Shown here piece after piece: positions 8,678 to 16,115 of a DNA stretch of 64,000 nt. The position numbers and the translations under genes are program-made. How positions within the stretch are numbered: the stretch's first letter is position 1; each line of letters starts with the position of its first letter. Under the pieces are notes generated by a model that ran no database searches, was not told where the DNA came from, and was given only the letters and a program-made list of their open reading frames with translations. Source of the stretch: CAVVNN01 sp963838035 (GTDB lineage: Bacteria > Actinomycetota > Thermoleophilia > Solirubrobacterales > 70-9); the NCBI GenBank assembly GCA_963838035.1, contig CAWIPM010000002.1, forward strand, positions 496,001 to 560,000. The letters are read 5' to 3'.

Positions 8678-9187
8678 ATGCCTGACTCGTTGCGCCGACT
8701 CACAACGCGGAGAAGGCGGGTCTTGGGAGCGCCTCTGGCTTTGGCCCTCGTCGTCGGGCTCTGTGTGAGTGGATGTGGCAGCAGCTCAACCACCACCGAA
8801 ACCACGACCTCGATCACCAAGGCCGAATTCGTGGCCATGGGCAACGCAGTCTGTGCCAAGGGCGAAAAGGAGCAGGAAGTTGAAACAAACGCTTACTTCA
8901 AGGCACACGGCGTCAAGAAGAACCAGAAGCCGACCAAGACTCAGCTGACCGAGGTCTCCGAAACCATCTTCGTTCCCAACATCCAGTCCCAGATCGATGG
9001 TGTCAAGGCCCTGGGAGCGCCGAGCGGCGAGGAGACACGTGTGAGCGCCGCGCTGGAAACGGCGCAACGGACACTCGACAAGGTCAAGGCAAATCCGACC
9101 CTGCCCTTCGAAGACGAAAACCTCTTCTCCGCGACCGGCGCCCAGCTGCACGCGCTCGGTCTCAAGAAGTGCGCGGCGAACAGCTGA
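8678..9187 (+). CDS. small lipoprotein, unknown function
   Basis: A 169-residue protein starting at ATG 8678 with a good ribosome site (AAAGGAG) 7 bases upstream. The N-terminus is a lipoprotein signal: basic residues, a hydrophobic core, then L-C-V-S-G-C with the lipobox Cys near residue 29, followed by a Ser/Thr-rich linker. The mature part is mostly helical and contains two further cysteines (near 50 and the C-terminus) that could pair. Similar lipoproteins are common in Thermoleophilia and have no known role. Confidence 0.75.
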   Translation: MPDSLRRLTTRRRRVLGAPLALALVVGLCVSGCGSSSTTTETTTSITKAEFVAMGNAVCAKGEKEQEVETNAYFKAHGVKKNQKPTKTQLTEVSETIFVPNIQSQIDGVKALGAPSGEETRVSAALETAQRTLDKVKANPTLPFEDENLFSATGAQLHALGLKKCAANS

Positions 9188-9232
9188 GCACGCTACACCG
9201 CGGCGGTGGACACCCTGGACTTATGGGACATA

Positions 9233-10069
9233 TCAGTCGGTACCAAAGCGGTACGACGCAGGGGCCTCGGTGGCGGTCGGCGAGGCCGACCCCGGTGTGT
9301 GGAAGCTCAGCACCCGGGCGCGCCCCCGGCAGTGATGCCGGTGGCGCATGCCGCCCGAGACCGAGATCAACGTGCCCGCGCCGGCTGTCTCGCGCATTCC
9401 TCCGAACGTCGTTTCGAGTTCTCCCTCGATCAGGAATAGCGAGTTCGCTGGGCAACCTCGTAGTGAGAACGACAGCCCGCTATGGGGTTCGCGGAGATGC
9501 CACTCGACGACGCAGAGGTCGGGCAGCGCACCCCTGATCGAGCCGAGCCGATCCTCCAACTCCAGTGGCTCACGCTCGACGCCGGGGCTGACGATTGCCG
9601 TCCTTGCCGGGAGGCCGCCATCGGTGGGAACCGCGGCGATGTCCCACTCGATCTCCACGCCGTCGCGAATACCGCGCATGAACGCGCCGAAGCCGCCGTC
9701 GGCTGCGTGGATGGTGAGCCAGCGAGCGGGTCGACGGGCGGCGTTGCCGAACGAGTGGGCGACTCCCGGGGGCACAGCTACGAATCCGCCTGAGGGGACT
9801 GCAATCGTCTCGGGCTCGCAGCCGACCCGGAAGGTCAGCTCGCCTTCGAGAACGTAGAAGGCATCGGTGTGCCGCTGGTGAATGTGCGGCCCGGCCACAT
9901 TCTGACCCCCTGAATACCGCGCGTGGGTGATCGTGATCTCCTCCCGCGCGGCGAGGATGCTGACCTCGCGCCCCTCACCCCGATGGATCTCCTCGCCATC
10001 GCTGGTGTGTGCGAGCCCGAAGGCGGTGTCGAGATCGGTAATCACGGCGTGCGTGTCCTCGGCACTCAT
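9233..10069 (-). CDS. two-domain cupin protein
   Basis: A 278-residue protein with two cupin barrels. The first (about residues 45-130) carries the metal motif as 'GPHIHQRHTDAFYVLEGELTF' followed by 'PPGVAHSFGN'. The second (about 185-265) is a weaker cupin, with 'FLIEGELETTF' and 'GGMRHRHH'. The start ATG at 10069 overlaps the stop of the upstream cupin gene by 4 bases, so the two are translationally coupled. Bicupins of this type include dioxygenases and isomerases; the substrate is unknown. The operon is divergent from a MarR regulator that probably controls it. Confidence 0.82.
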   Translation of the reverse strand: MSAEDTHAVITDLDTAFGLAHTSDGEEIHRGEGREVSILAAREEITITHARYSGGQNVAGPHIHQRHTDAFYVLEGELTFRVGCEPETIAVPSGGFVAVPPGVAHSFGNAARRPARWLTIHAADGGFGAFMRGIRDGVEIEWDIAAVPTDGGLPARTAIVSPGVEREPLELEDRLGSIRGALPDLCVVEWHLREPHSGLSFSLRGCPANSLFLIEGELETTFGGMRETAGAGTLISVSGGMRHRHHCRGRARVLSFHTPGSASPTATEAPASYRFGTD

Positions 10070-10527
10070 GCCTGCGCCGCCTCAGCGGGCGGAATTGGTG
10101 TGAGGCCATGCCGGCGCATCACCTCCGCCAGCGCCGGGATGTCAGGCGGGCCGCCGGCGGATGCGGCCAGAACCTCGCCGACCTCGCGGAAGTAGTCGGG
10201 CCCGAAGACGCCGGGGCTGGCAATCGCGAGAAAGGTCGCATTCGCGGCGCCGCGATTCTCAAAGCCGTGGATCGCGCCCCGCGGCACGCATACCGCATCT
10301 CCCACGCCGACCTCGGTCGTCGCGCCGTCGATCGTCCAGGTCGTCACGCCCTCAAGCCCGTAAATCGTCTCCTCGAAGGCATCGTGGCTGTGCGGCGCCG
10401 GCATCCTCGAGCTCGCCGGGACGTAGCACTCGAATACGCTGACGCTGCCGTTGGAGTCGGCGCCCTCGACGAGGAAGCGCACGCCCATCTGGCCGACGGT
10501 GATGGTCTCTGTGGTCGCTTCATTCAT
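10066..10527 (-). CDS. single-domain cupin protein
   Basis: A 153-residue protein with a conserved cupin core. 'PAPHSHDAFEETIYGLEG' supplies His and Glu ligands, and 'VPRGAIHGFENRG' gives the last His (about residues 43-95). It resembles quercetin-dioxygenase-like single cupins. Start is the ATG at 10527, with the purine-rich sequence GAAGGAGACC just upstream. It is the first gene of the two-gene cupin operon divergent from the MarR gene. Confidence 0.85.
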   Translation of the reverse strand: MNEATTETITVGQMGVRFLVEGADSNGSVSVFECYVPASSRMPAPHSHDAFEETIYGLEGVTTWTIDGATTEVGVGDAVCVPRGAIHGFENRGAANATFLAIASPGVFGPDYFREVGEVLAASAGGPPDIPALAEVMRRHGLTPIPPAEAAQA

Positions 10528-10587
10528 TGCGGTCTCCTTCTGCAGTTGCGTAAAATGGCTTGACGACTATATGCGGATCGGGGTAAC

Positions 10588-11049
10588 TTGTCAAATCACT
10601 TGACTCTTTCAAAGGACAGACCGGCTCCCGGCCCACCGCTGATTGGTGCGCTGCTCCGCATGCCCTGGGAAACCGTGCACGAGCGGATGCTTGCTGGCCT
10701 GCACCAGCGCGGCTATGAGGACTTGATCGCTCCGCACCTGAGCGTCCTGCAGTACCCGGGTCCGGAGGACATGCGTCCTTCGGACCTCGCGATCCGCACG
10801 CGGATGACCAAACAGGCGCTGAATTACCTGCTCGGACAGATGGAAGCGCTTGGCTACCTGGAGCGCGTGCAGGACAGCGCTGATCAGCGTTTCAAGCGCA
10901 TTCGCCTCTCGCCGCGCGGACGCGCGGCGGGCGCGGCGATGCGTGAGATCGTCCTCGAAATCGAGGCCGAGTGGAGGCAGAAGCTCGGTCCGCTGCGATT
11001 CGCCGAGCTGCGCGACCTCTTATCGCAGCTCAGCGAAGACTTCAGCTGA
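10588..11049 (+). CDS. MarR family transcriptional regulator
   Basis: Up to 153 residues with the winged helix-turn-helix of the MarR family: 'RPSDLAIRTRMTKQALNYLLGQMEALGYLER' is the recognition region and 'RFKRIRLSPRGR' the wing. Dimerisation helices flank it at both ends. The start is uncertain. TTG 10588 gives the longest form but would put the operator-like repeat over the start codon; the ATG at 10660 is a shorter alternative. It is divergent from the cupin operon and most likely represses it and itself, relieved by a phenolic or similar ligand. Confidence 0.85.
   Translation: MSNHLTLSKDRPAPGPPLIGALLRMPWETVHERMLAGLHQRGYEDLIAPHLSVLQYPGPEDMRPSDLAIRTRMTKQALNYLLGQMEALGYLERVQDSADQRFKRIRLSPRGRAAGAAMREIVLEIEAEWRQKLGPLRFAELRDLLSQLSEDFS
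10590..10604. promoter_or_regulatory. inverted-repeat operator between marR and cupin operon
   Basis: GTCAA (10590-10594) and TTGAC (10600-10604) form a perfect 5-bp inverted repeat around a 5-base spacer. It lies in the 60-base gap between the divergent cupin and MarR genes. A TTGACG element at 10559 could serve as a -35 box. The size and symmetry suit a MarR dimer. Confidence 0.5.
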
Positions 11050-11085
11050 TATGGACGCCCATTTGTCAAGTCCCCAACCACCAAA

Positions 11086-11104
11086 GGCCCGCTGAGAGCG
11101 GGCC
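11086..11104 (+). terminator. rho-independent terminator of marR
   Basis: GGCCCGCT (11086-11093), loop GAG, AGCGGGCC (11097-11104), then TTCTTCTT. It is a perfect 8-bp GC-rich stem with a T-rich tail 37 bases after the MarR stop. Confidence 0.85.
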
Positions 11105-11299
11105 TTCTTCTTGGCCCAGGAGGCGGCGGTCGGCCTGGTGCGCGACTCGCGGTCAGGCTGATATGCGCGGGTTGGCTACCGCAGGACCGGGTTTCGTCAT
11201 AGCGCCCGCCGTCTAGAATCGAGCGTCGCCGCAGGGCGGCTGCTCATAGCTGAATCGCGGATGCGCTGCGCGAGGGACCGAGCTCCGCCGCCTCCTGGG

Positions 11300-11314
11300 C
11301 CAAGCAGTGCTTGG
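11300..11314. repeat. palindrome downstream of IS110 transposase
   Basis: CCAAGCA-G-TGCTTGG is a perfect 7-bp inverted repeat with a single-base centre, six bases beyond the transposase stop. It could be a terminator stem or an end-structure of the element. Confidence 0.45.
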
Positions 11315-11319
11315 TGGTC

Positions 11320-12402
11320 TCAGTTGGCGGTCGACACCGCCCAGCAGAAGCCGGCCAGCTCCCTGGCAACGGCGACCGCGCAGAGGGTGCGGCGCTTGCC
11401 GCGCTCGGCATCGAGGCGCACCCAGCTGCGGTGCAGGCGCTGCTGGGCCTTCCAGGAGATCGCGCAGACCGCCTGGGGCTGTCCCTCCTGGCGGCGTCGG
11501 AGCTCGCGGCCTTTGCGCGGCGCGCGGCGGTAGTGCCAGGCGGCCTCGACCAAGAGGCGGCGGGCGTGGCGGGAGCCCGACTTGGTGATCGAGCCCTGCC
11601 GGCGCTTCTCGCCCGTCGTGTTCTCCGAGGGCACCAGGCCGAGGTAGCTCATCAGCTGCGCGGGGCGCTGGAAGCGCTTGAAGTCGCCGACCTCCGCGCA
11701 GAGTCCGAGGGCGGAGAGGGTGTCGATGCCGCGCAGGCAACGCAGGCGAGCGACCGTCTGCTTCCAGGGGGATCCCTCGACGAGGGAGGCCATCTGGGAC
11801 TCGAGGCTCTCGCGGCGCACCAGCAGGGAGTCGATCGCGCCGATCCCGTCGAGCAGGACCGACTGCGCCACCGGCTCGGGCAGCTCGACCCGGCCCAGCC
11901 AATCGAGGTGGCGCTGGGTCCAGTTGTTGCCATCGAAGCGAAGGTCGTGGCGCAGCAGCAGCTTGCCGACGCGGTGGCGAGCCCGCATCAGATCGCCGCG
12001 GACGTCCTCGCGCGCCCTCACCAGGTCGCGCATCGCCTCTTCGCCTGGCGTCGGCACCCGCACCGCGTGCAGGCCGCCGATCATCAGCAGGCGCACCAGC
12101 CGCTCGGCGTCGCGGCGGTCGGTCTTGACCCGATCCTGAGTAGGCCGCTCGATCTTGCCCGGGGCGGCCACCGTGCAGTCGATGCCCCTCGCTGCAAGTT
12201 CCCGCGCCAGCCCGAAGCCGGTCGGCCCGGCCTCATAGGCGACCCGCACCGGCGCCGGCAGTCCGGCGCAGAACCCCGCGACCTGCTCGGTGGCGCCGCC
12301 CATCCTCCGCACCGCCAGCTCGCCCGACTCCGAGTCGGCGAGGGCCGCGACGACCTTCGCGGCGTGAACATCGAGACCCACCCACGTCCTAACCTGAGCC
12401 AT
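11320..12402 (-). CDS. IS110-family DEDD transposase
   Basis: A 360-residue transposase. The N-terminal RuvC-like domain has the acidic residues in order: 'WVGLDVH' (D), 'YEAGPTG' (E) and 'KTDRRDAERL' (DxxD). The C-terminal transposase_20 domain has 'LRGIDTLSALGL', 'YLGLVPSE' and 'GSITKSGSRHARRLL', which includes the catalytic Ser region. No frameshift or stop is seen and the length fits the family, so the element may be active. The start at 12402 (MAQVRTWVGLD) matches the family; a longer frame upstream runs through the structured leader and is not used. IS110 enzymes recombine DNA guided by a bridge RNA made from the element's own non-coding end. Confidence 0.92.
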   Translation of the reverse strand: MAQVRTWVGLDVHAAKVVAALADSESGELAVRRMGGATEQVAGFCAGLPAPVRVAYEAGPTGFGLARELAARGIDCTVAAPGKIERPTQDRVKTDRRDAERLVRLLMIGGLHAVRVPTPGEEAMRDLVRAREDVRGDLMRARHRVGKLLLRHDLRFDGNNWTQRHLDWLGRVELPEPVAQSVLLDGIGAIDSLLVRRESLESQMASLVEGSPWKQTVARLRCLRGIDTLSALGLCAEVGDFKRFQRPAQLMSYLGLVPSENTTGEKRRQGSITKSGSRHARRLLVEAAWHYRRAPRKGRELRRRQEGQPQAVCAISWKAQQRLHRSWVRLDAERGKRRTLCAVAVARELAGFCWAVSTAN

Positions 12403-12482
12403 GTCGGCACCCCCATGATTGCGGTCCTCGCCGAGGCCATTCCTCGGCGACAAACCCGCGCATCTCATGCGCGGGTGCCGAC
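12403..12482 (-). ncRNA. candidate IS110 bridge RNA core / structured leader
   Basis: Read on the minus strand, the 80 bases directly before the transposase start fold as a three-way junction. An outer stem pairs GTCGGC with GCCGAC (plus-strand 12403-12408 and 12477-12482). It encloses a perfect 10-bp hairpin ACCCGCGCAT/ATGCGCGGGT (12454-12463 and 12467-12476, loop 3) and a perfect 9-bp hairpin TCGCCGAGG/CCTCGGCGA (12428-12436 and 12442-12450, loop 5). In IS110-group elements the bridge RNA comes from the non-coding end beside the transposase start. The guide loops cannot be assigned without the element ends and target, so this is a structural candidate only. Confidence 0.5.
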
Positions 12483-12585
12483 CTTCACACCGGCGTCGGA
12501 TTAACCCAGGCGCTCAGGTGGGCGGTCCATAGGGTCTAGCGTGACGCTCTAACCGAAGCCAAGCCGTGGAAGGAGAGCGCGCACG

Positions 12586-12891
12586 ATGTTCGTCCGGATC
12601 GCGCAGTTCGAAGGTGGCGACCGCAACTGGGACGAGTTCGCGGCTGGAATCCGCGACTCGATTCGCAGCGGCGCCCAAGGCACCCCCCTTGAAACGAGCC
12701 TCGACGCGGTCAAGCGCGTCATGCTGCTCGTCGATCGCGAGAGCAACCGCGGCGCCAACCTGATCGTCTGTGAGACGGAGGACGACCTGCGACGGGTCGA
12801 CGCTGCACTGAACGAGATGACGCCGGCCGGCGGGCGCGGCGCCCGCACATCGGTGGATATGTTCGAGGTGGTGGTGGACGAGGAGCCGTAG
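12586..12891 (+). CDS. small dimeric alpha/beta-barrel-like protein
   Basis: A 101-residue protein with a GGAGAG ribosome site upstream of ATG 12586. It has no named domain, but its layout is that of small ferredoxin-like/ABM-fold proteins: beta strand 'FVRIAQFEGG', a helix, strand 'RVMLLVDRES', strand 'NLIVCETEDDLRRVDAALNEM', then 'RTSVDMFEV'. It is a paralogue of the gene at 29366, sharing the 'A-x-FEGG' start, the 'ETE(E/D)DL...D-A-LN-x-M' segment and the 'G-x(2)-RTSV-x-MFEV' end. It lies just outside the IS110 element. Role unknown. Confidence 0.75.
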   Translation: MFVRIAQFEGGDRNWDEFAAGIRDSIRSGAQGTPLETSLDAVKRVMLLVDRESNRGANLIVCETEDDLRRVDAALNEMTPAGGRGARTSVDMFEVVVDEEP

Positions 12892-13149
12892 GCGACCCCT
12901 GCCTCGCCCTATGCCGACGCTCAGACCAGCGCAGCAGCCCTGAAACGGGTCGTCGAGCGGAACCCAGCAACGCGTCGCAATGCCGACGTCATTCGCAAGG
13001 TCCAGACCGACATGCGCGTGATCCGGGTCGACCTCGATCGCGGGTAGCTCGACTTCGTTCCTTCCGGGGTCTGTGCAACGACGATCGAGCTGCTGCTGCC
13101 CTTCGCGTGGTTCCGAGCGAGTGGGGCGACGGCTGTCACGCTCATATGA
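12892..13149 (+). pseudogene. possible coding relic with internal stop
   Basis: In the frame of the preceding gene's stop codon there is an open stretch of about 50 codons, an in-frame TAG at 13045-13047, then 33 more codons to a TGA at 13147. The translation looks protein-like (a Lys/Arg-rich helix, then a hydrophobic segment near ELLLPFAW). No family is recognised. High GC alone can keep frames open, so this may be chance; otherwise the 280-base gap holds nothing evident. Confidence 0.2.
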
Positions 13150-13170
13150 TCGAGGCGCGGTGGCCGTGGG

Positions 13171-13446
13171 CTAGCGCTTGACGATGTTGTGAACCTCAAT
13201 CAGCTGTGGCTCGCCGGGGTCGATCCCGACCTCGGAGAGGACCGGCATCAGCCGCTCGCCGAATGCGTTGAGCTGCTCCTGGGAGTCCCAGATCTCGCTG
13301 ACGCAAAGGTTGCCGTCGGTGCCGAAGCAGAGGTGGTAGTCGAGGCCGTCGGGCGGGAAGTCACCCGCCTCCTCGAGCTTGCGGATGCTCTCGTCGTACT
13401 GTGCGGCCGTCAAGGATGCGGGGGAGAAGCGGATAAGGACGCTCAT
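13171..13446 (-). CDS. small conserved actinobacterial protein
   Basis: A 91-residue protein, ATG at 13446, preceded by the ribosome-site-like sequence AAGGAGAGA. It begins with 'SVLIRFSPASLTAAQYDE' and ends 'PQLIEVHNIVKR', with an internal 'HLCFGTDGNLCVSEIWDSQEQL'. This strand-helix-strand pattern fits the dimeric alpha/beta-barrel superfamily (monooxygenase-like or stress-responsive A/B barrel). The family is common in actinobacteria and has no known function. It is divergent from the repeat-rich secreted protein to the right. Confidence 0.75.
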   Translation of the reverse strand: MSVLIRFSPASLTAAQYDESIRKLEEAGDFPPDGLDYHLCFGTDGNLCVSEIWDSQEQLNAFGERLMPVLSEVGIDPGEPQLIEVHNIVKR

Positions 13447-13570
13447 TGATCTCTCCTTGGTCGGGTTCAGACCGACTCTACTCTGGGCCAGCAGACCATC
13501 GGCTTGACTCCCGGCGAGCGGCAGATGTACTGTCGGTGGTCTTGGTTGCAGACACCGAGATGGAGAGGCC

Positions 13571-14359
13571 ATGCTCAGCAAGCTGAATCCGCGTCGTTCC
13601 CCCGGTACCGTCATCGCCGTGATCGCGCTCGTCGCGGCGCTCGGTGGGACTGCCATCGCCGCCGGTGGCCTGACCGGGAAGCAGAAGAAGCAGGTGAACA
13701 AGATCGCGACCAAGGTCTTCAACAAGAAGATCGGCGGGGCGAGCGTTGCCCACGCCGGTACGGCGACCAAAGCGACGAGCGCCGACACCGCCACGACCGC
13801 CAACACCGCGAAACACGCAACCACGGCCGATACGGCCACCAAAGCGACCACTGCCAACACCGCGACCAAAGCGGCCGACGCCGAAAAATTCGACGGCAGG
13901 GCGCCCGGCGAATATCAGCGCAAGCTGAAAGAAGGCTGCGCGCCGCCGACTTCGATCGCCGGCCTCTCCAACGAAGGCGACGTCACCTGTACCTCGCCGG
14001 TGCAGGCGATCGTCATGACCCCGGGAACCCTCGAAGCCCCGGTTCAGGAGCTCGGCAGCGGGTTGCAGCTCGTCGCCGTCTGTCACGACGGGGGAGTGTT
14101 CATGGGCTTCCAGAACATCGGCGCGACTACGGCCACGCTCAACTGGTTCTACGGGGACGCTGAAGCGGCACGGGCCAACGGCGCAAACGTGAGTCCGAGT
14201 TCAGAACAGGAGTTCTCCTTCGTCGCACCCACTCTGAAACGGATCGAGGGCCAGTTCATCTGGTCAGTGGGAAGTACGGTGATCACCGTCAACCTCCACG
14301 CCTTCGACGGCACCACCTTCTGCGAGGTGCGGGGCACGGCGGAGACCGCAAACGGGTAG
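13571..14359 (+). CDS. secreted protein with Ala/Thr-rich repeats
   Basis: A 262-residue protein with one N-terminal hydrophobic segment (about residues 13-32, 'VIAVIALVAALGGTAIAAGG') and the 'LTGKQKKQV' stretch after it, a start shared by many secreted Thermoleophilia proteins. Residues about 60-105 are a low-complexity repeat built from TAT/TAN/TAK units in which Ala recurs every third residue (ADTAT, ANTAK, ADTAT, ANTAT). The C-terminal 150 residues look beta-rich with four cysteines. The repeat may form a stalk or coiled fibre on the cell surface; this is inference. A terminator-like hairpin follows. Confidence 0.7.
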   Translation: MLSKLNPRRSPGTVIAVIALVAALGGTAIAAGGLTGKQKKQVNKIATKVFNKKIGGASVAHAGTATKATSADTATTANTAKHATTADTATKATTANTATKAADAEKFDGRAPGEYQRKLKEGCAPPTSIAGLSNEGDVTCTSPVQAIVMTPGTLEAPVQELGSGLQLVAVCHDGGVFMGFQNIGATTATLNWFYGDAEAARANGANVSPSSEQEFSFVAPTLKRIEGQFIWSVGSTVITVNLHAFDGTTFCEVRGTAETANG

Positions 14360-14360
14360 C

Positions 14361-14394
14361 GCCTCGCTCTCCCGGTGCGCATAGGGGGCGAGGC
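14361..14394 (+). terminator. hairpin after secreted repeat protein
   Basis: GCCTCGC (14361-14367) pairs with GCGAGGC (14388-14394), two bases after the stop codon and followed by TTCGG. The loop is long (20 bases), so strength is uncertain. Confidence 0.45.
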
Positions 14395-14521
14395 TTCGGC
14401 GGACGCCGCTCGCGCTCCTCTTCCGGACGAGGACCCGAGCGCCGACGTTAACGCGGGGCGACTCGACCTCTGAGAAAGCTTGATCTTTGTCCAGCTCGCA
14501 CGTCGCGACCCCCAGCGCAGC

Positions 14522-15055
14522 TCAGTGGATCTTGCCAGAGATCAGGTCCTTGACCAGGGTGATCACGTGAATCAGGGAGATGTCGCCCTGCTGAGCGACT
14601 CCGCCGGCTGACACCATCAGCTCTGTTCCTCTGGGCGAGCGTCCGTACCCGATCACAGTGCTGTGCGTGAGCGCGGGCTCGCCGGCACAGATCGGGCCGG
14701 TGCGCACTTCCAGCGGCGACGGGGCCGGCGCTTCTTCGGACCCACACGGCGGCAGCGATGCGCTCGTCGTCGTGCCTGTGACAAAGAACGCCTTCTTGCC
14801 GACCTTCAGCGCTTTGCTCACCACGCCGAACTGCTCGTGTTCCCGCGCGGCCGAATGCACGGCGTCGCTTTCGGCCACGGAGAACAGTTTCTTACTCCAG
14901 GGGACGATCTGGATTACAAGCAGGGGTTTGTAGTGCCCAGGCCTATGACCCGAAAAAGTGCATAGGTTGCCGATCTTCTTTTCGAGCGCTACCGGGTTTC
15001 GGTACCAGGCGTCGGGAAGCTCTCGAGCATGGTCGAGGTTTTGCTCACGTTGGCT
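14522..15055 (-). pseudogene. uncharacterised open frame, no start codon, probably degraded
   Basis: On the minus strand the frame is open for about 175 codons down to the stop at 14522. Its only plausible start inside is GTG 14878, with no ribosome site. The upstream part of the frame (through 'NPVALEKKIGNLC') looks coding and overlaps, in another frame, the 3' end of the gene fragment at 14989-15294. Either the two are one gene split by a frameshift near 15010-15040 or this is a separate decayed gene. The C-terminal part ('FGVVSKALKVGKKAFFVTG') resembles no family I recognise. Confidence 0.4.
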
Positions 15056-15294
15056 GGACCCCCGGTGATCAGCACGTCACCGGGATTGCATGCCTCGTCG
15101 ATGTAGTGCGTTTCCACTTCGAACAGCGTGCCTTCTTCGATTGCGGATTCGTTCTTGTAGATGCTGGCGGAGGTGAACGCCGTCGCCGCTTTGCCTCCGA
15201 GCTTGGCCGCGTCGGGAACCTGTCCCAGCGTCGACTCGTCGATGTTCGCCCCCGTCAGCGAATCGGCTGCGACGTTCGTCTTGATCGGGGACAT
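14989..15294 (-). pseudogene. 5'-truncated secreted protein of the 'LTGANIDESTLGQVP' family
   Basis: About 100 residues with the motif string SLTGANIDESTLGQVP followed by 'AKLGGKAATAF', which in Thermoleophilia sits in the middle of longer secreted proteins after a signal peptide and collagen-like or repeated segments. Here the frame is blocked by a TAG just upstream of 15294, so the signal peptide is gone. The C-terminus ends abruptly at 'FPTPGTETR', where relatives continue with a Trp-containing tail. The broken 5' end abuts the broken 5' end of the plus-strand fragment at 15293. Confidence 0.65.
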
Positions 15295-15631
15295 GCTGCG
15301 CGAGAGCTACCTCTCGCCGGCTCTTCGCGCAGCCCTCTATCGCGTGGTCGCGGAACTTCCCGGCGTGAAGCTCTTGGGAGATGTCCGCGATCCGGTCGGC
15401 CGCATCGGCACAGGCGTCGCCTACACCGACCATCGCCGTGGCACTCGGCACGAGCTGATCTTCGACCCCGGGACCTCGGCTCTGCTCGGCGAGCGCGACA
15501 TCCTCGTCGCGCCGCAACCGAACGGCCTCAAGGCTGCGCCGGGCACCGTCTTCGGCTACGCCGCCTATCTGGAATCGAAGGTTGTCGACTCCACCGGGGA
15601 AGCCCCGCGTGGGTCGCACGGCGGCCACTGA
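15293..15631 (+). pseudogene. 5'-truncated CU044_5270-like protein
   Basis: The last 110 or so codons read 'LRESYLSPALRAALYRVVAELPGV', 'GDVRDPVGRIGTGVAY', 'ELIFDPGTSALLGER' and a final 'VVDSTGEAP'. This is the C-terminal domain of the actinobacterial CU044_5270 family, usually linked to sigma-factor loci and anchored by an N-terminal helix. The N-terminal two thirds are missing. The frame upstream of 15293 is simply antisense to the neighbouring fragment, so the break is near 15293. Not expected to be functional. Confidence 0.65.
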
Positions 15632-15750
15632 CCCCTGAGATCTGGCCAGAGTCATGGCCAGGTTGACTTAATTTACGAGCGGCAGCGAGGAACCTCGGCA
15701 GGGCCGGGCAATTCTGGAATGCGGAAGCCGGAATAGGGCAGGATGGTCCG

Positions 15751-16113
15751 GTGCCAGAGCGGCCCGCTGCAATCAAGAGGCTCGACGCCCTGTTCAGCGC
15801 CTCGATGATCGCCCACGAGGCGATCTTCGAGATGTGTCGTGAGCTGATCGCGAAGGGACGCGGCAGCGCAGAGCAGGCGCGGCTGCTCGAGGAGTCGGCT
15901 CGAATCACGGCGAGCGAGCTGCCGCGGTTGGCGGCCACTGCGCGAGAGCTGGCCGCGCGGTGGACGGAGCAGAGCCTGCTCGATCCCGACGCGGCCAAGG
16001 CCACCTTGCGCGAGTTCGAAGCGGAGTTGGGGCGAATCGAGCCCGAGGCTCAGGCGCTGCTGGAGCGACAGCGCCAGATCGCGGTTGCGCTGCGCGCGAT
16101 GCTCAAGCCGTAG
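15751..16113 (+). CDS. small helical protein, unknown function
   Basis: A 120-residue protein from GTG 15751, rich in Ala, Glu, Arg and Leu and almost certainly all-helical with coiled-coil character over residues 40-115. No family recognised. It is convergent with the next small gene; the stops are 2 bases apart. Codon use is like the neighbours. Confidence 0.55.
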   Translation: MPERPAAIKRLDALFSASMIAHEAIFEMCRELIAKGRGSAEQARLLEESARITASELPRLAATARELAARWTEQSLLDPDAAKATLREFEAELGRIEPEAQALLERQRQIAVALRAMLKP

Positions 16114-16115
16114 GG

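Larger units (their letters stand above)
11215..12545 (-). mobile_element. IS110-family insertion sequence (ends not resolved)
   Basis: One intact transposase gene flanked by non-coding sequence on both sides: about 105 bases after the stop and about 140 bases before the start. IS110 elements have no terminal inverted repeats and make no target duplication, so the exact ends cannot be read from one copy; the limits given are the neighbouring gene-free borders. The leader upstream of the transposase is strongly structured. A 15-base palindrome with CCAAGCA and TGCTTGG arms (11300-11314) lies just after the transposase stop. Confidence 0.75.

Noticed and set aside
13700..13880. Repeated ACCGCCA/ACCGCGA units, first considered as a CRISPR or DNA satellite
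   Set aside because: They encode the in-frame Ala/Thr repeat of a secreted protein; unit spacing is codon-based with no spacers.
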